Of a DNA stretch of 26,283 nucleotides, positions 1-8,581 are shown piece by piece. The translations under genes were made by a program, and so were the position numbers. Location of the stretch: contig JADFKM010000027.1 in assembly GCA_022564935.1 (NCBI GenBank), forward strand, positions 1-26,283, in the 5' to 3' direction. Each line of letters starts with the position of its first letter. The stretch's first letter is position 1. The notes below the pieces were generated by a model that saw nothing but the letters and a program-made list of their open reading frames with translations, did no database searches and was not told the origin of the DNA. The stretch comes from Candidatus Dadabacteria bacterium. GTDB taxonomy: Bacteria > Desulfobacterota_D > UBA1144 > Nemesobacterales > JADFKM01.

Positions 1-114
1 TTCTTCAGCGTAGAGATGCACTTCGATAAAACTTCCGTTTTGAGCGATCAGGTCTCTCGCTTCGTCCCTTGTGGATTTGGAAGGGGCGATGTAAGATAAA
101 AAGTTGCCTAAAAT
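1..114 (-). pseudogene. 5'-truncated APS kinase (CysC)-like fragment, running off the left edge
   Basis: A minus-strand frame is open from the window edge to an in-frame stop at about 115-117. It reads IAPSKSTRDEARDLI, then SFIEVHL. This resembles the central part of adenylylsulfate kinase, where an I(S/A)P..-RD-.R block is followed by F(I/V)EV(F/H)V before the RDxKGLY region. APS kinases phosphorylate adenylylsulfate to PAPS and need an N-terminal P-loop. Here the sequence that should encode the P-loop is absent, because the PKS promoter and gene start immediately upstream. No Met or other convincing start is present. I infer a gene broken at its 5' end when the cluster arrived or the region rearranged. 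The rest lies outside the window, so it could also be the tail part of a bifunctional SAT/APS kinase. The identification rests on about 30 residues. Confidence 0.45.
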
Positions 115-130
115 TTAATGCTGTTATAAT
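104..130 (+). promoter_or_regulatory. Predicted sigma-70-type promoter of the PKS/NRPS cluster
   Basis: A perfect TATAAT lies at 125-130, preceded by TG at 122-123 (extended -10). A TTGCCT hexamer at 104-109 can serve as the -35, with a 15-base spacer. That is short, but extended -10 promoters tolerate weak or badly spaced -35 boxes. Transcription would start near 137, leaving a leader of about 38 bases before the PKS start at 175, which has a GGGAGG ribosome binding site at 165-170. The promoter sits in the AT-rich gap between the truncated APS kinase frame and the PKS. Prediction from sequence only. Confidence 0.5.
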
Positions 131-174
131 TTTGGGAAACCAGCCAAAATTTTTAACGAGGAACGGGAGGATCT

Positions 175-3100
175 ATGAGTAGTAAAGTCGGGAGGACCGA
201 GAAGAAGAAGGACGATTCTTTAGCCACTTCTAAGGGCTATACGAACAATAGGGGCCGGAATGAGCCGATTGCAATCATTGGTCTCGGCTGTCGTTTCGCG
301 GGAGCGAATAATCCAAAGGAGTTTTGGGAGCTTCTAACAAATGGGATAGACGCAATCAGCGAGGTGCCTCCTTCCCGTTTTCCCGTTGAACAGTACTACT
401 ACCCCAAGTCCGGAGTGATGGGTAAAATCTGCACTAAATGGGGGGGGTTTATAAACGATATAGATAAATTCGACCCCTATTTCTTCGGCATTTCCCCTCG
501 CGAGGCCAACAGCATGGACCCTCAGCAAAGGCTTTTGCTCGAGGTTGCCTGGGAAGCTCTGGAAGATGCGGGTCAAACCATGGAGCGGCTCGAGGGCAGC
601 TCCACCGGGGTGTTCGTCGGGATGTGCACCAGTGATTACTGCGACCTTCAGACGAAATACGGGGACATTTGCACTATCGACGTTTATTCAGCAACCGGCT
701 CCGCTCGCAGCGTGTTGTCGGGACGTCTGTCCTATGTCCTTAAACTCGAAGGGCCCAGCTTGATGATGGACACCGCATGCTCATCTTCGCTTGTCGCGGC
801 CCACCTGGCGTGTCAGAGCATCTGGAGCGGGGAGTCCGATATGGCTCTTGTGGGGGGGGTGAACCTGATAATCTCTCCCGACCCGACCATATACTTCTCC
901 GTTGCCGGTATGATGGCCCTGGACGGCAGGTGTAAGGCGTTCGATTCACGCGCCGACGGCTTTGTTCGCAGCGACGGCATAGGCGTGGTGGTGCTCAAGT
1001 CCCTTTCCAAGGCCCTAGAGGACGCAGACCCCGTATATGCGGTGATCCGAGGCAGCGCCGTGAACAACGACGGATACGGAACGGGTCTGATGACCCCTAG
1101 GCGCGAAGGTCAGGAGAACGTGCTCAGAGATGCGTATCGCAACGCTGGAATATCTCCTGGAAGCGTACACTACGTCGAGGCGCACGGCACGGGCACAAGC
1201 GTCGGCGACCCGGTGGAGGCGCTTGCCCTTGGTTCTGTGCTTTCTGAAGAAAAGACCAAAGACGCCCCCTGTATTATAGGCTCGGTGAAAACCAATATCG
1301 GACACGCCGAGGGCGCGGCGGGCGTAGCGGGTCTCATCAAAACGGCTCTTTGTCTCAAGCACCGCACCATTCCCCCCAGCTTGAATTTCATAGAGCCGAA
1401 CCCCAACATACCTTGGGATGATCTCCCTATCGAGGTGCAAACGGAGCTCGGCCCATGGCCGGTTGAGTCGGAGACTGCCATCGCCGGCGTTAGCTCATTC
1501 GGCATCTCCGGCACAAACGTTCATATGGTTCTCGAAGAGCCCCCGCGGCTTCCGGAAGAATCGTCAAAAAAACAGAAACAAAAGGATAGACCTGTTGTTC
1601 TCGCCCTTTCAGCCAATAATACGGACACGCTCGAGGATGTGGCGAGGTCGTATGAGGGGTATCTGAGCGAGGAAGGAGAGGGAGTCAAGAACTCTCTATA
1701 CGATATCGGGTACACGTCTTGTGTGAGAAGAACTCACCATGAAAACCGCTTGGCGGTGATTGGGCGCTCACACGAGGAGATAGCGGAAAAGCTGAGCTCT
1801 TTCTTAAAGGGCGAGCGCCTACAGGGCCTCTCCCAAGGGGCTGCGCAGACCGGCCGTCAGCCGAAGCTCGTTTTCATCTGCTCGCCCACAGGCTCACAGT
1901 GGCACGGCATGGGTTTGGAGCTTTTCAGTGTCGAGCCGGTATTTCGTGAGACCATAGAGGAGTGCGACAAGGTTTTCGGTAGATGGCTTGATTGGTCGTT
2001 AATCAAAGAGCTCCACGCGGACGAAAAGAGCTCCCGCATAGATGAAATGCTCGTGGTACAGCCGGTTCTGTTCGCGCTTCAAGTCGCCCTTGCCGAGCTT
2101 TGGAGGTCGTGGGGAGTCGTGCCGGACGCCGTTGTAGGCCACAGTCTGGGTGAGGTCGCCGCCGCTAATATCGCGGGCATCCTCGACCTAAAGGACGCCG
2201 CACAGGTCATATGCAACCGAAGCATTCTCGTCGATGAGCGGGTTTCCGGGAAGGGGGGGATGGCGATCGTGGAGCTGCCGGTCGGCGAGATTCGAGAGAT
2301 AATTGCTGACTATGAGGACTACCTATCCGTCGCGGCATCGAACAGCCCGACGACTACGGTCGTCTCGGGTTACTCCGAAGCGCTGCACGAGTTCTGCGAC
2401 ACCCTGGAGAAAAAGGGGATTTTCTGCAGATTGGTTAATATCGCCTACGCCTCGCACAGCCCTCAGATGGACCCCATACTAGGTGAGTTTAAAAAATCCC
2501 TCAAGGGCATTAAACCCCGGGATTGGAATATCCCGATGGTATCGACCATGACGGCATCCGTACTCAAAGGGACAGAGTACGACAAGGCTTACTGGACGCG
2601 CAGCTTAAGAGACCCGGTGTACTATTCCCAATCGATCGAGCTGCTGGCCGACCAAGGCCATGAGGTGTTTATAGAGCTGAGCCCACATCCCGTCCTTTCG
2701 GTGTCTACCTCTCAATGCCTTATGAGCAAGAAAGCAAAAGGAGCGGTTCTGCCTTCGCTCCGAAGAAACCAGGGAGAGCTCGACATGATGTTAAGCTCTC
2801 TTGGAGAGCTTTATACGAATGGTCATAGCACAGATTGGTCAAAACTCTATCCATCGAAGGGCCGGTGCGTTGGTCTCCCCCCATATCCATGGCAAAACGA
2901 CCGTTTCTGGATCGAGGGCTTGGACGAGGCCGTTTCCGAAGGTAAGACCCAATCCCAACTTGGCTCCGGGTTTGCAAAATCGTCGCATCCGATGCTGGGC
3001 TACCGAGTTTCCACCGCCGTTAATTCTAAGGAAATGGTGTGGCAAACCAGCCTGAGCACGACGGTATTCCCCTATCTGGCCGACCATCGTATCCAGAACG

Positions 3101-6100
3101 TACCCATCGTTCCGGCTACCGTTTATATCGAGCTGGCTCTTGCAGCCGCTAAGGAGGCATTTGGAGCGGCGAGGCCCGAACTTGAAAACGTATCGTTTCA
3201 GAAACCGATTTTCTTGCCGGAAAATGTAACTCAAACCGTTCAGATCATACTGACGCCGCAAACCCCCGCCGTAGCGTCATTCCAAATCTACAGCCTACAG
3301 CGAGGCGATAGCGAGGATCGGGATTCATGGACTCTCCTTGCAAAGGGGAGGATACACACCGGACGTGAAGACACCAAGGCAAAGCCGCCCAAGCGATATT
3401 CTCTCCGGAAGATTAAAGCCGGCAGCACACTTAAGTCCTCCGGCGAGCAGCACTATCAAGTGATTGGGGATATAGGTTTTACCTTTGGTCCCAACTTCCA
3501 AGGCATTCACAAGTTATGGCTGCAAAGTGAGGAGGCGCTGGGGCGTCTCAACATTCCGGATTCGGTCAAGTCCTTTTCGCAAACCTATAACGTTCACCCG
3601 GCGGTTCTAGATTATGGCTTTCAGGTATCTGTTGCCGCAACTTATTTAACCCATCGAACGGATATAAACCCCGGCATTTACCTGCCTGTCGGTATCGAAA
3701 GTTTCAGGATGTACGGCAACCCCGAGAAAACAGCCTGGGGCCTTGCAGTTTTTCGCGCGGAAGAAGAGGAAAACCCCGGAATTTTAAAGCATGACGTGTA
3801 CCTGCTGGACATAAGGGGAAAGGTAGTCATTGAGGTGAAGGGTTTGACTACTCAACGAATAGATCAAGCAGGCGGCCCCTCAGCCTCGCAAAACTCGAAC
3901 GAACACCTATACCGCATCAATTTCATACCCATGGAGAGTCCCGAGCTTGCTTCAGAGTCGGACAACGGTCAAGAGCCCCCGCCAAACGGCAAATGGCTAG
4001 TATTTGCAGATGGCGGCAGGGTTGGAAAATCCCTTCCGGCGATGTTTAGAGCAAGAGGCTGTGAGTGCGTAGTCGTTAAACCGGGGGATAAATTCAAGCT
4101 CACATATAAACGCAACGGAGCCGAACACTACCTGATAAACACCGAAGACCCCGAAGATTTTAGAAAACTCCTGGATTCCGCATTTGACCCCGGCGGCTCA
4201 CCGTGCCTTGGGGTCGTACACCTATGGAGCATGGATGTCCCGTGCCCTACGGGCTCCGTTGACTTCGAAGACTCACAGAACCTAACCTGCGGGAGCGTAC
4301 TATACCTCATCCACGCGTTGGCGGAATCAGGCTGGCCTGCGTATCCGCGCATAAGGCTCGTTACGGCAGGGGTTCACAGGCTCGGAGCCGAGTCCAAACC
4401 GCCCTCAGTTGCGCAGTCTCCGATTTGGGGTCTGGGAAGGGTGATCGCCGGTGAGCACCCTGAGTTCAGATGCACGGAAATCGACCTCAGCCCAAGCCCG
4501 AAGCCGAGCGAGATTAAGGCTCTGTTTCAAATGCTCTTCGTAGACGACAGGGAAAACCAGATAGCGCTCAGAGGAAAGAGCTTGTTCGTAGCCAGGCTCC
4601 AGAGTAATTCGGCAGGAGAGCAAGAGCAGATGCTCGTATCCACCTCCCGGCTGCCGTTCCGGCTCGAAACCACTAAGCCCGGGATCCTGGACAACTTGGT
4701 TCTCCGGGAGATGGAGCGTCCAAAACCCGGCCACGGCGAGGTCGAGATCGAGGTTCATGCGGCCGCGCTTAACTTTATAGACCTCATGATCGCCATGGGT
4801 ATATACCCCGGCCAGCCCGAAGGCTCACTTCCTTTGGGAACCGAATGCGCAGGAACGATTTCCACTATCGGCGAAGGGGTCGATGAGTTCAAGGTAGGGG
4901 ACGAAGTCATAGCTCTCGCTCCTTCGAGCTTCGCATCGCACACGGTCGCCCCGGCGATGTTTGTCGTCCCGAAGCCCAAAGCGATGAGCTTTGAAGAGGC
5001 CGCCACTGTTCCTAACGTTTTTCTCACCGCATATTACGCATTATGCCATTTGGGGAAAATGTCCTCGGGGGATAGAGTCCTGATTCACTCCGCATCCGGC
5101 GGCGTGGGACTGGCCGCACTTCAGCTTGCCGAGCGCGCAGGGGCCGAGATTTACGCCACCGCCGGGAGGCCGGAAAAGCGTGAGTATCTGAAATCCCTGG
5201 GCATAGAGCACGTCATGAACTCAAGGACTCTCGACTTCGCCGACGAGATCATGGCAATCACAGGAGGCGAAGGTGTCGATATAGTGCTGAACTCGCTTTC
5301 TGGAGACGCTATTGGGAAGGGTCTAAGTATACTCGCCCCTTACGGCAGGTTTCTCGAGATAGGAAAAAGGGATATTTATGAGGACAGCCTGATAGGACTG
5401 CTTCCGTTCAAGAACAGCCTTTCTTTTTATGCCATAGACCTAGCGAGGATGTTTACGGAGCGCTCTACGCTAATCGGCTCGCTGCTTCGAGAGCTAATGG
5501 AGAGTTTCGAAGACGGCTCGCTTAAGCCGCTTCCCCACAAGGTTTTTAAGATATCGGAATCTGAGGATGCCTTTCGCTTTATGGCTCAGGCTAAACACAT
5601 AGGGAAGATAGTTCTTTCCCTTGAGGAAAATGAAGTACTCGTTGCCCTCTCTCCGGAGCTTCGCGTCGGGATGAAGGAAAACGGCACATACCTCATCACT
5701 GGAGGCCTGGGCGGTCTGGGGTTAACCATGGCTAAATGGATGGTGGATAAAGGAGCGAAACACCTCGTGCTTCTGGGAAGAGGGGGAGCGTCCGAAGAGG
5801 CTTCGGTGAAACTGGATGAGCTGAGGAGCCGGGGCGTTAACGTAGCCGTCATTAAGGCGGACGTGGCAAACGAGAAACAGCTCCGGTCTGTGTTCAAAAA
5901 AATCGCTAAAACGATGCCGCCCTTACGAGGAATAGTTCATGCGGCGGGTGTGCTGGATGACGGCATTTTGCTGCAAATGAATATGGAGCGGTTCAATACC
6001 GTCATGGCCCCAAAGGTCTCGGGCTCATGGAACCTGCACACGCTCAGTCTTGAACTGCAGCTCGATTTCTTCGTTATGTTTTCCTCGGCGGCTTCGATCA

Positions 6101-6849
6101 TGGGCTCGCCCGGGCAGGGCAACTACTCATCGGCCAACGCCTTCATGGACTCCCTGGCTCATTACCGCCGCGCCCTCGGACTTCCCGCGCTCACGATTAA
6201 CTGGGGAGCATGGACGGAAGTCGGCATGGCGGCTAGTCCCGAGAGGATGAAGAACCTTACCTCTCAAGGCATCACCCCCTTTACTCCTGAGCAAGGCTCT
6301 GAGCTGATGGAGGCGATCATGAAGATGAACTGCACCCAGGTCATGCCGCTATTCATTGATTGGGCGAATCTGCTTAAATTCTACCCCTCCGATAACATAC
6401 CTCCTGTACTTTCGGAGATTGCCGAAGGGGTGAAATCCTCTTCCTCTCGTGGCGACGGGAAGAGAGAAAGCAAGGCTAGAGAAAAAATTCTCTCCGCAGA
6501 GCCCGAAGATCGTCAAGAAATGGTAGAATCACACCTCAAGGAGCTGGTCGCGGGAGTGCTCGGCATTCCTGTCTCGAGGCTCCAGATGCACAAATCCCTC
6601 TTGAATATGGGGCTCGACTCTCTTATGGGGCTGGAATTGAAGAACCGCATTGAGGCTGGCCTGGCCGTCGACCTGCCCGTTACCGTAATGCTCCAGGGGC
6701 CGAGCGTGTCCGAGCTGGCCGCAGAGCTCTTAAAACTCCTAACCGACGACGGAAGTCAAGAGGGTATGGAAGAGATGGCGGAGACTCTGGGAGAGGTAGA
6801 GGGGCTTTCCGAAGAGGAAGTCGAAGCGATAGTCGAAGAAAAGAGATAG
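175..6849 (+). CDS. Fully reducing type I polyketide synthase, KS-AT-DH-ER-KR-ACP
   Basis: A 2224-residue single-module PKS that performs one (or iterative) round of chain extension with complete reduction. KS (about 29-455) has Cys202 in DTACSSS, His337 in AHGTGT and His377 in NIGHAEG. AT (about 565-870) has active Ser657 in GHSLGE and YASH at 758-761, the signature usually linked to methylmalonyl-CoA. DH (about 937-1225) keeps His971 (ADHRIQ) and Asp1146/Gln1150 (LDYGFQ). A structural non-catalytic segment follows. ER (about 1505-1815) has the NADPH motif SASGGVGLAA. KR (about 1837-2010) has TGGLGGLG, an LDD motif typical of B-type ketoreductases, and the Ser/Tyr/Asn catalytic residues (FSSAAS, GNYSSAN). 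ACP (about 2117-2190) carries Ser2149 in GLDSLMG. No methyltransferase or loading domain is seen, so the starter source is unknown. The C-terminal tail is strongly acidic. The start is supported by GGGAGG four bases upstream. All key residues are intact; product structure is inference. Confidence 0.97.
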   Translation: MSSKVGRTEKKKDDSLATSKGYTNNRGRNEPIAIIGLGCRFAGANNPKEFWELLTNGIDAISEVPPSRFPVEQYYYPKSGVMGKICTKWGGFINDIDKFDPYFFGISPREANSMDPQQRLLLEVAWEALEDAGQTMERLEGSSTGVFVGMCTSDYCDLQTKYGDICTIDVYSATGSARSVLSGRLSYVLKLEGPSLMMDTACSSSLVAAHLACQSIWSGESDMALVGGVNLIISPDPTIYFSVAGMMALDGRCKAFDSRADGFVRSDGIGVVVLKSLSKALEDADPVYAVIRGSAVNNDGYGTGLMTPRREGQENVLRDAYRNAGISPGSVHYVEAHGTGTSVGDPVEALALGSVLSEEKTKDAPCIIGSVKTNIGHAEGAAGVAGLIKTALCLKHRTIPPSLNFIEPNPNIPWDDLPIEVQTELGPWPVESETAIAGVSSFGISGTNVHMVLEEPPRLPEESSKKQKQKDRPVVLALSANNTDTLEDVARSYEGYLSEEGEGVKNSLYDIGYTSCVRRTHHENRLAVIGRSHEEIAEKLSSFLKGERLQGLSQGAAQTGRQPKLVFICSPTGSQWHGMGLELFSVEPVFRETIEECDKVFGRWLDWSLIKELHADEKSSRIDEMLVVQPVLFALQVALAELWRSWGVVPDAVVGHSLGEVAAANIAGILDLKDAAQVICNRSILVDERVSGKGGMAIVELPVGEIREIIADYEDYLSVAASNSPTTTVVSGYSEALHEFCDTLEKKGIFCRLVNIAYASHSPQMDPILGEFKKSLKGIKPRDWNIPMVSTMTASVLKGTEYDKAYWTRSLRDPVYYSQSIELLADQGHEVFIELSPHPVLSVSTSQCLMSKKAKGAVLPSLRRNQGELDMMLSSLGELYTNGHSTDWSKLYPSKGRCVGLPPYPWQNDRFWIEGLDEAVSEGKTQSQLGSGFAKSSHPMLGYRVSTAVNSKEMVWQTSLSTTVFPYLADHRIQNVPIVPATVYIELALAAAKEAFGAARPELENVSFQKPIFLPENVTQTVQIILTPQTPAVASFQIYSLQRGDSEDRDSWTLLAKGRIHTGREDTKAKPPKRYSLRKIKAGSTLKSSGEQHYQVIGDIGFTFGPNFQGIHKLWLQSEEALGRLNIPDSVKSFSQTYNVHPAVLDYGFQVSVAATYLTHRTDINPGIYLPVGIESFRMYGNPEKTAWGLAVFRAEEEENPGILKHDVYLLDIRGKVVIEVKGLTTQRIDQAGGPSASQNSNEHLYRINFIPMESPELASESDNGQEPPPNGKWLVFADGGRVGKSLPAMFRARGCECVVVKPGDKFKLTYKRNGAEHYLINTEDPEDFRKLLDSAFDPGGSPCLGVVHLWSMDVPCPTGSVDFEDSQNLTCGSVLYLIHALAESGWPAYPRIRLVTAGVHRLGAESKPPSVAQSPIWGLGRVIAGEHPEFRCTEIDLSPSPKPSEIKALFQMLFVDDRENQIALRGKSLFVARLQSNSAGEQEQMLVSTSRLPFRLETTKPGILDNLVLREMERPKPGHGEVEIEVHAAALNFIDLMIAMGIYPGQPEGSLPLGTECAGTISTIGEGVDEFKVGDEVIALAPSSFASHTVAPAMFVVPKPKAMSFEEAATVPNVFLTAYYALCHLGKMSSGDRVLIHSASGGVGLAALQLAERAGAEIYATAGRPEKREYLKSLGIEHVMNSRTLDFADEIMAITGGEGVDIVLNSLSGDAIGKGLSILAPYGRFLEIGKRDIYEDSLIGLLPFKNSLSFYAIDLARMFTERSTLIGSLLRELMESFEDGSLKPLPHKVFKISESEDAFRFMAQAKHIGKIVLSLEENEVLVALSPELRVGMKENGTYLITGGLGGLGLTMAKWMVDKGAKHLVLLGRGGASEEASVKLDELRSRGVNVAVIKADVANEKQLRSVFKKIAKTMPPLRGIVHAAGVLDDGILLQMNMERFNTVMAPKVSGSWNLHTLSLELQLDFFVMFSSAASIMGSPGQGNYSSANAFMDSLAHYRRALGLPALTINWGAWTEVGMAASPERMKNLTSQGITPFTPEQGSELMEAIMKMNCTQVMPLFIDWANLLKFYPSDNIPPVLSEIAEGVKSSSSRGDGKRESKAREKILSAEPEDRQEMVESHLKELVAGVLGIPVSRLQMHKSLLNMGLDSLMGLELKNRIEAGLAVDLPVTVMLQGPSVSELAAELLKLLTDDGSQEGMEEMAETLGEVEGLSEEEVEAIVEEKR

Positions 6850-6857
6850 TTAAGCCA

Positions 6858-8324
6858 ATGAGCGAGAAAGGGTCAAACTCCGCGGCCGACATTTTAAAAC
6901 GGATGTCCCGGCTCTCCGTCGGTAAGCGTGAGCTGCTGAGGGGGTTGATCGCCGAAAAAGTGCTGCCGCCTCATATTGCCGCGCAAAATGGAGACTTAAA
7001 AGCGTACCCTCTGTCTACCTCTCAACAGTGGATGTGGCACTATGATCGTTCCGAGCCCGGCTCCTCTATCAGTAACCTGACATACATCGTCAATATAAAA
7101 GCCCCTGTGAAATTCAATGCGATGGATCGGATTATCGAAGCTATTGCGCAGCGCCACGAAATCCTTCGCACCACCTTTGTTTCCACGGACGGAGAGCCTT
7201 ATCAGAAAATCTCTCCATCCCTAGCCCTGGAGCTTGAAACGGTCGATATTAGCGGGCTCAAAGAAGAACAGATAAAAGACGAGGTATTTCGTATGGCCCG
7301 CAAGCAGCACAGCGCCCCCTTTGACTTGGAAAAGGGGCCGCTTTTTCGCGCGGTTTTTTTCCGTACCGGCCCCGACGAGCGCGTCATAATCATGACCGTC
7401 CATCACATAATATGCGACGGGTGGTCAGTGGGTATATTCATGAGAGAGCTGGCAGCACTCTATACGGGCATTAAGTCCGACCTGCCCGAGCCCCCGCTTC
7501 AGTACGTCGATTTTGCTCTCTGGCAACAGCAGAGATTGCAGGGAAGGGTTCTGGACTCGATTAAGTCCTACTGTAGAGAAAAACTGTCCGATATACCGGT
7601 ATTGGATCTGCCGACAGACCGTCCCCGGCCTGAGAACAGGACGTTTAACGGAAAGACCCTGTCTTCTGATTTTCCCACTCCACTGTATAACTCCGTAAAG
7701 GACTTTAGCAAGAGCGAAGGCTTCACTCCGTTTGTAATACTTTTGGCGGCGTTCAAGGTATTGCTGTACAGCTACACGGGGCAAGAAGATATCATGGTGG
7801 CTACGTTCACATCGGGCCGAGAGCGTACCGAGGTACAGAGTCTCATCGGATATTTCGTCCACAAGTTGTTCCTCCGAACAGACCTTTCGGGCAATCCCAG
7901 TATCCGTGATATACTGGCTCGGATCAAAGACGTGTACATAGAGGCGCATGATCACCAGGAAATACCCTATAAAATGCTGCAGGAAATCATGCAGACGCGT
8001 CCGGCCATTAGCCCCCATCTTCCCATACAGGTCGGATTCGTTCTCGAGAATTTTCGGTTGCCCTCACTAGGATCAAAGATTCTGAATATCAGCTTGGTTA
8101 GGTTCGATCCCGAACAGTCCAGATATGAGCTTTCTCTCTACATTTGGGATAATCTGAAGGAGCCGAAATGCACACTGACATACAGCACGGAGCTTTTCTC
8201 GGATTCCGCAATCTCAAAGATGATGGAAGATTATCTGTCGATCCTCGAAGCAATGGTACAAAATCCCGAACTGCGCATCGCCGAGCTGGGTAATCTTGCT
8301 GAAATTGAAGCCGGAAGCCGTTAA
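6858..8324 (+). CDS. Free-standing NRPS condensation-domain protein
   Basis: A 488-residue protein that is essentially one condensation domain, starting eight bases after the PKS stop and so probably translated from the same message. Condensation domains join a donor acyl/peptidyl thioester to an acceptor amine or hydroxyl. The usual motifs are present in order: STSQQWMW (C1), RHEILRTTF (C2), HHIICDGWS with His182, His183 and Asp187 (C3), YVDFALWQ (C4) and IGYFVHKLFLR (C5). The catalytic second His is present, so the domain should be active. The protein ends at the IAELGNLAEIEAG segment, which is where a C domain normally runs into an adenylation domain; it looks like a module cut at the C-A boundary. 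The N-terminal 55 residues (SVGKRELLRGLIAEK) resemble the short helical lead-in of other NRPS subunits. It may do the condensation step for the next protein, whose own C domain is damaged (inference). Confidence 0.93.
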   Translation: MSEKGSNSAADILKRMSRLSVGKRELLRGLIAEKVLPPHIAAQNGDLKAYPLSTSQQWMWHYDRSEPGSSISNLTYIVNIKAPVKFNAMDRIIEAIAQRHEILRTTFVSTDGEPYQKISPSLALELETVDISGLKEEQIKDEVFRMARKQHSAPFDLEKGPLFRAVFFRTGPDERVIIMTVHHIICDGWSVGIFMRELAALYTGIKSDLPEPPLQYVDFALWQQQRLQGRVLDSIKSYCREKLSDIPVLDLPTDRPRPENRTFNGKTLSSDFPTPLYNSVKDFSKSEGFTPFVILLAAFKVLLYSYTGQEDIMVATFTSGRERTEVQSLIGYFVHKLFLRTDLSGNPSIRDILARIKDVYIEAHDHQEIPYKMLQEIMQTRPAISPHLPIQVGFVLENFRLPSLGSKILNISLVRFDPEQSRYELSLYIWDNLKEPKCTLTYSTELFSDSAISKMMEDYLSILEAMVQNPELRIAELGNLAEIEAGSR

Positions 8325-8581
8325 ATTTTGTGGGATAAGCCCCGGGTATCGGTCCGTATGTCTTTTGCTCTTAAGTCCGTTAAATGGTATTTTAGGAAAA
8401 TGGGTTTGAAGAAAGCTGCGACAGTCATCCGGGTAACGAGTCATGAGGCATGGTAAGCCCTGCGACCAAAGTTTTTCAAAATAATGCGCTATTTCCTGTG
8501 GAAGTCGGTTTTAAAAGTGCCATGGAAATATTCTCTATGGTCTACCGTATAGCGCAGTTCAAATATCGGAGGGAATAACTT
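8325..8581 (+). other. Intergenic gap between C-domain gene and NRPS gene, with NRPS ribosome binding site
   Basis: This 257-base stretch has no convincing ORF on either strand and no recognisable remnant of an adenylation or carrier domain. The only clear signal is GGAGGG at 8568-8573, eight bases before the NRPS start at 8582. No stem-loop followed by a T tract is obvious, so read-through from the PKS promoter is plausible. An internal promoter cannot be excluded. Confidence 0.5.

Noticed and set aside
1015-1440. 141-residue minus-strand ORF inside the PKS KS region
   Set aside because: It is antisense to highly conserved KS codons, has no family motif and no ribosome site; a shadow of the PKS gene.
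7425-8018. 197-residue minus-strand ORF opposite the free-standing C-domain gene
   Set aside because: Antisense to conserved C-domain sequence, with no recognisable motif; a shadow.
8325-8581. Possible relic of a lost A-PCP module after the lone C domain
   Set aside because: I looked in forward frames for adenylation core motifs or a GGxS carrier motif and found none; the gap is also too short.
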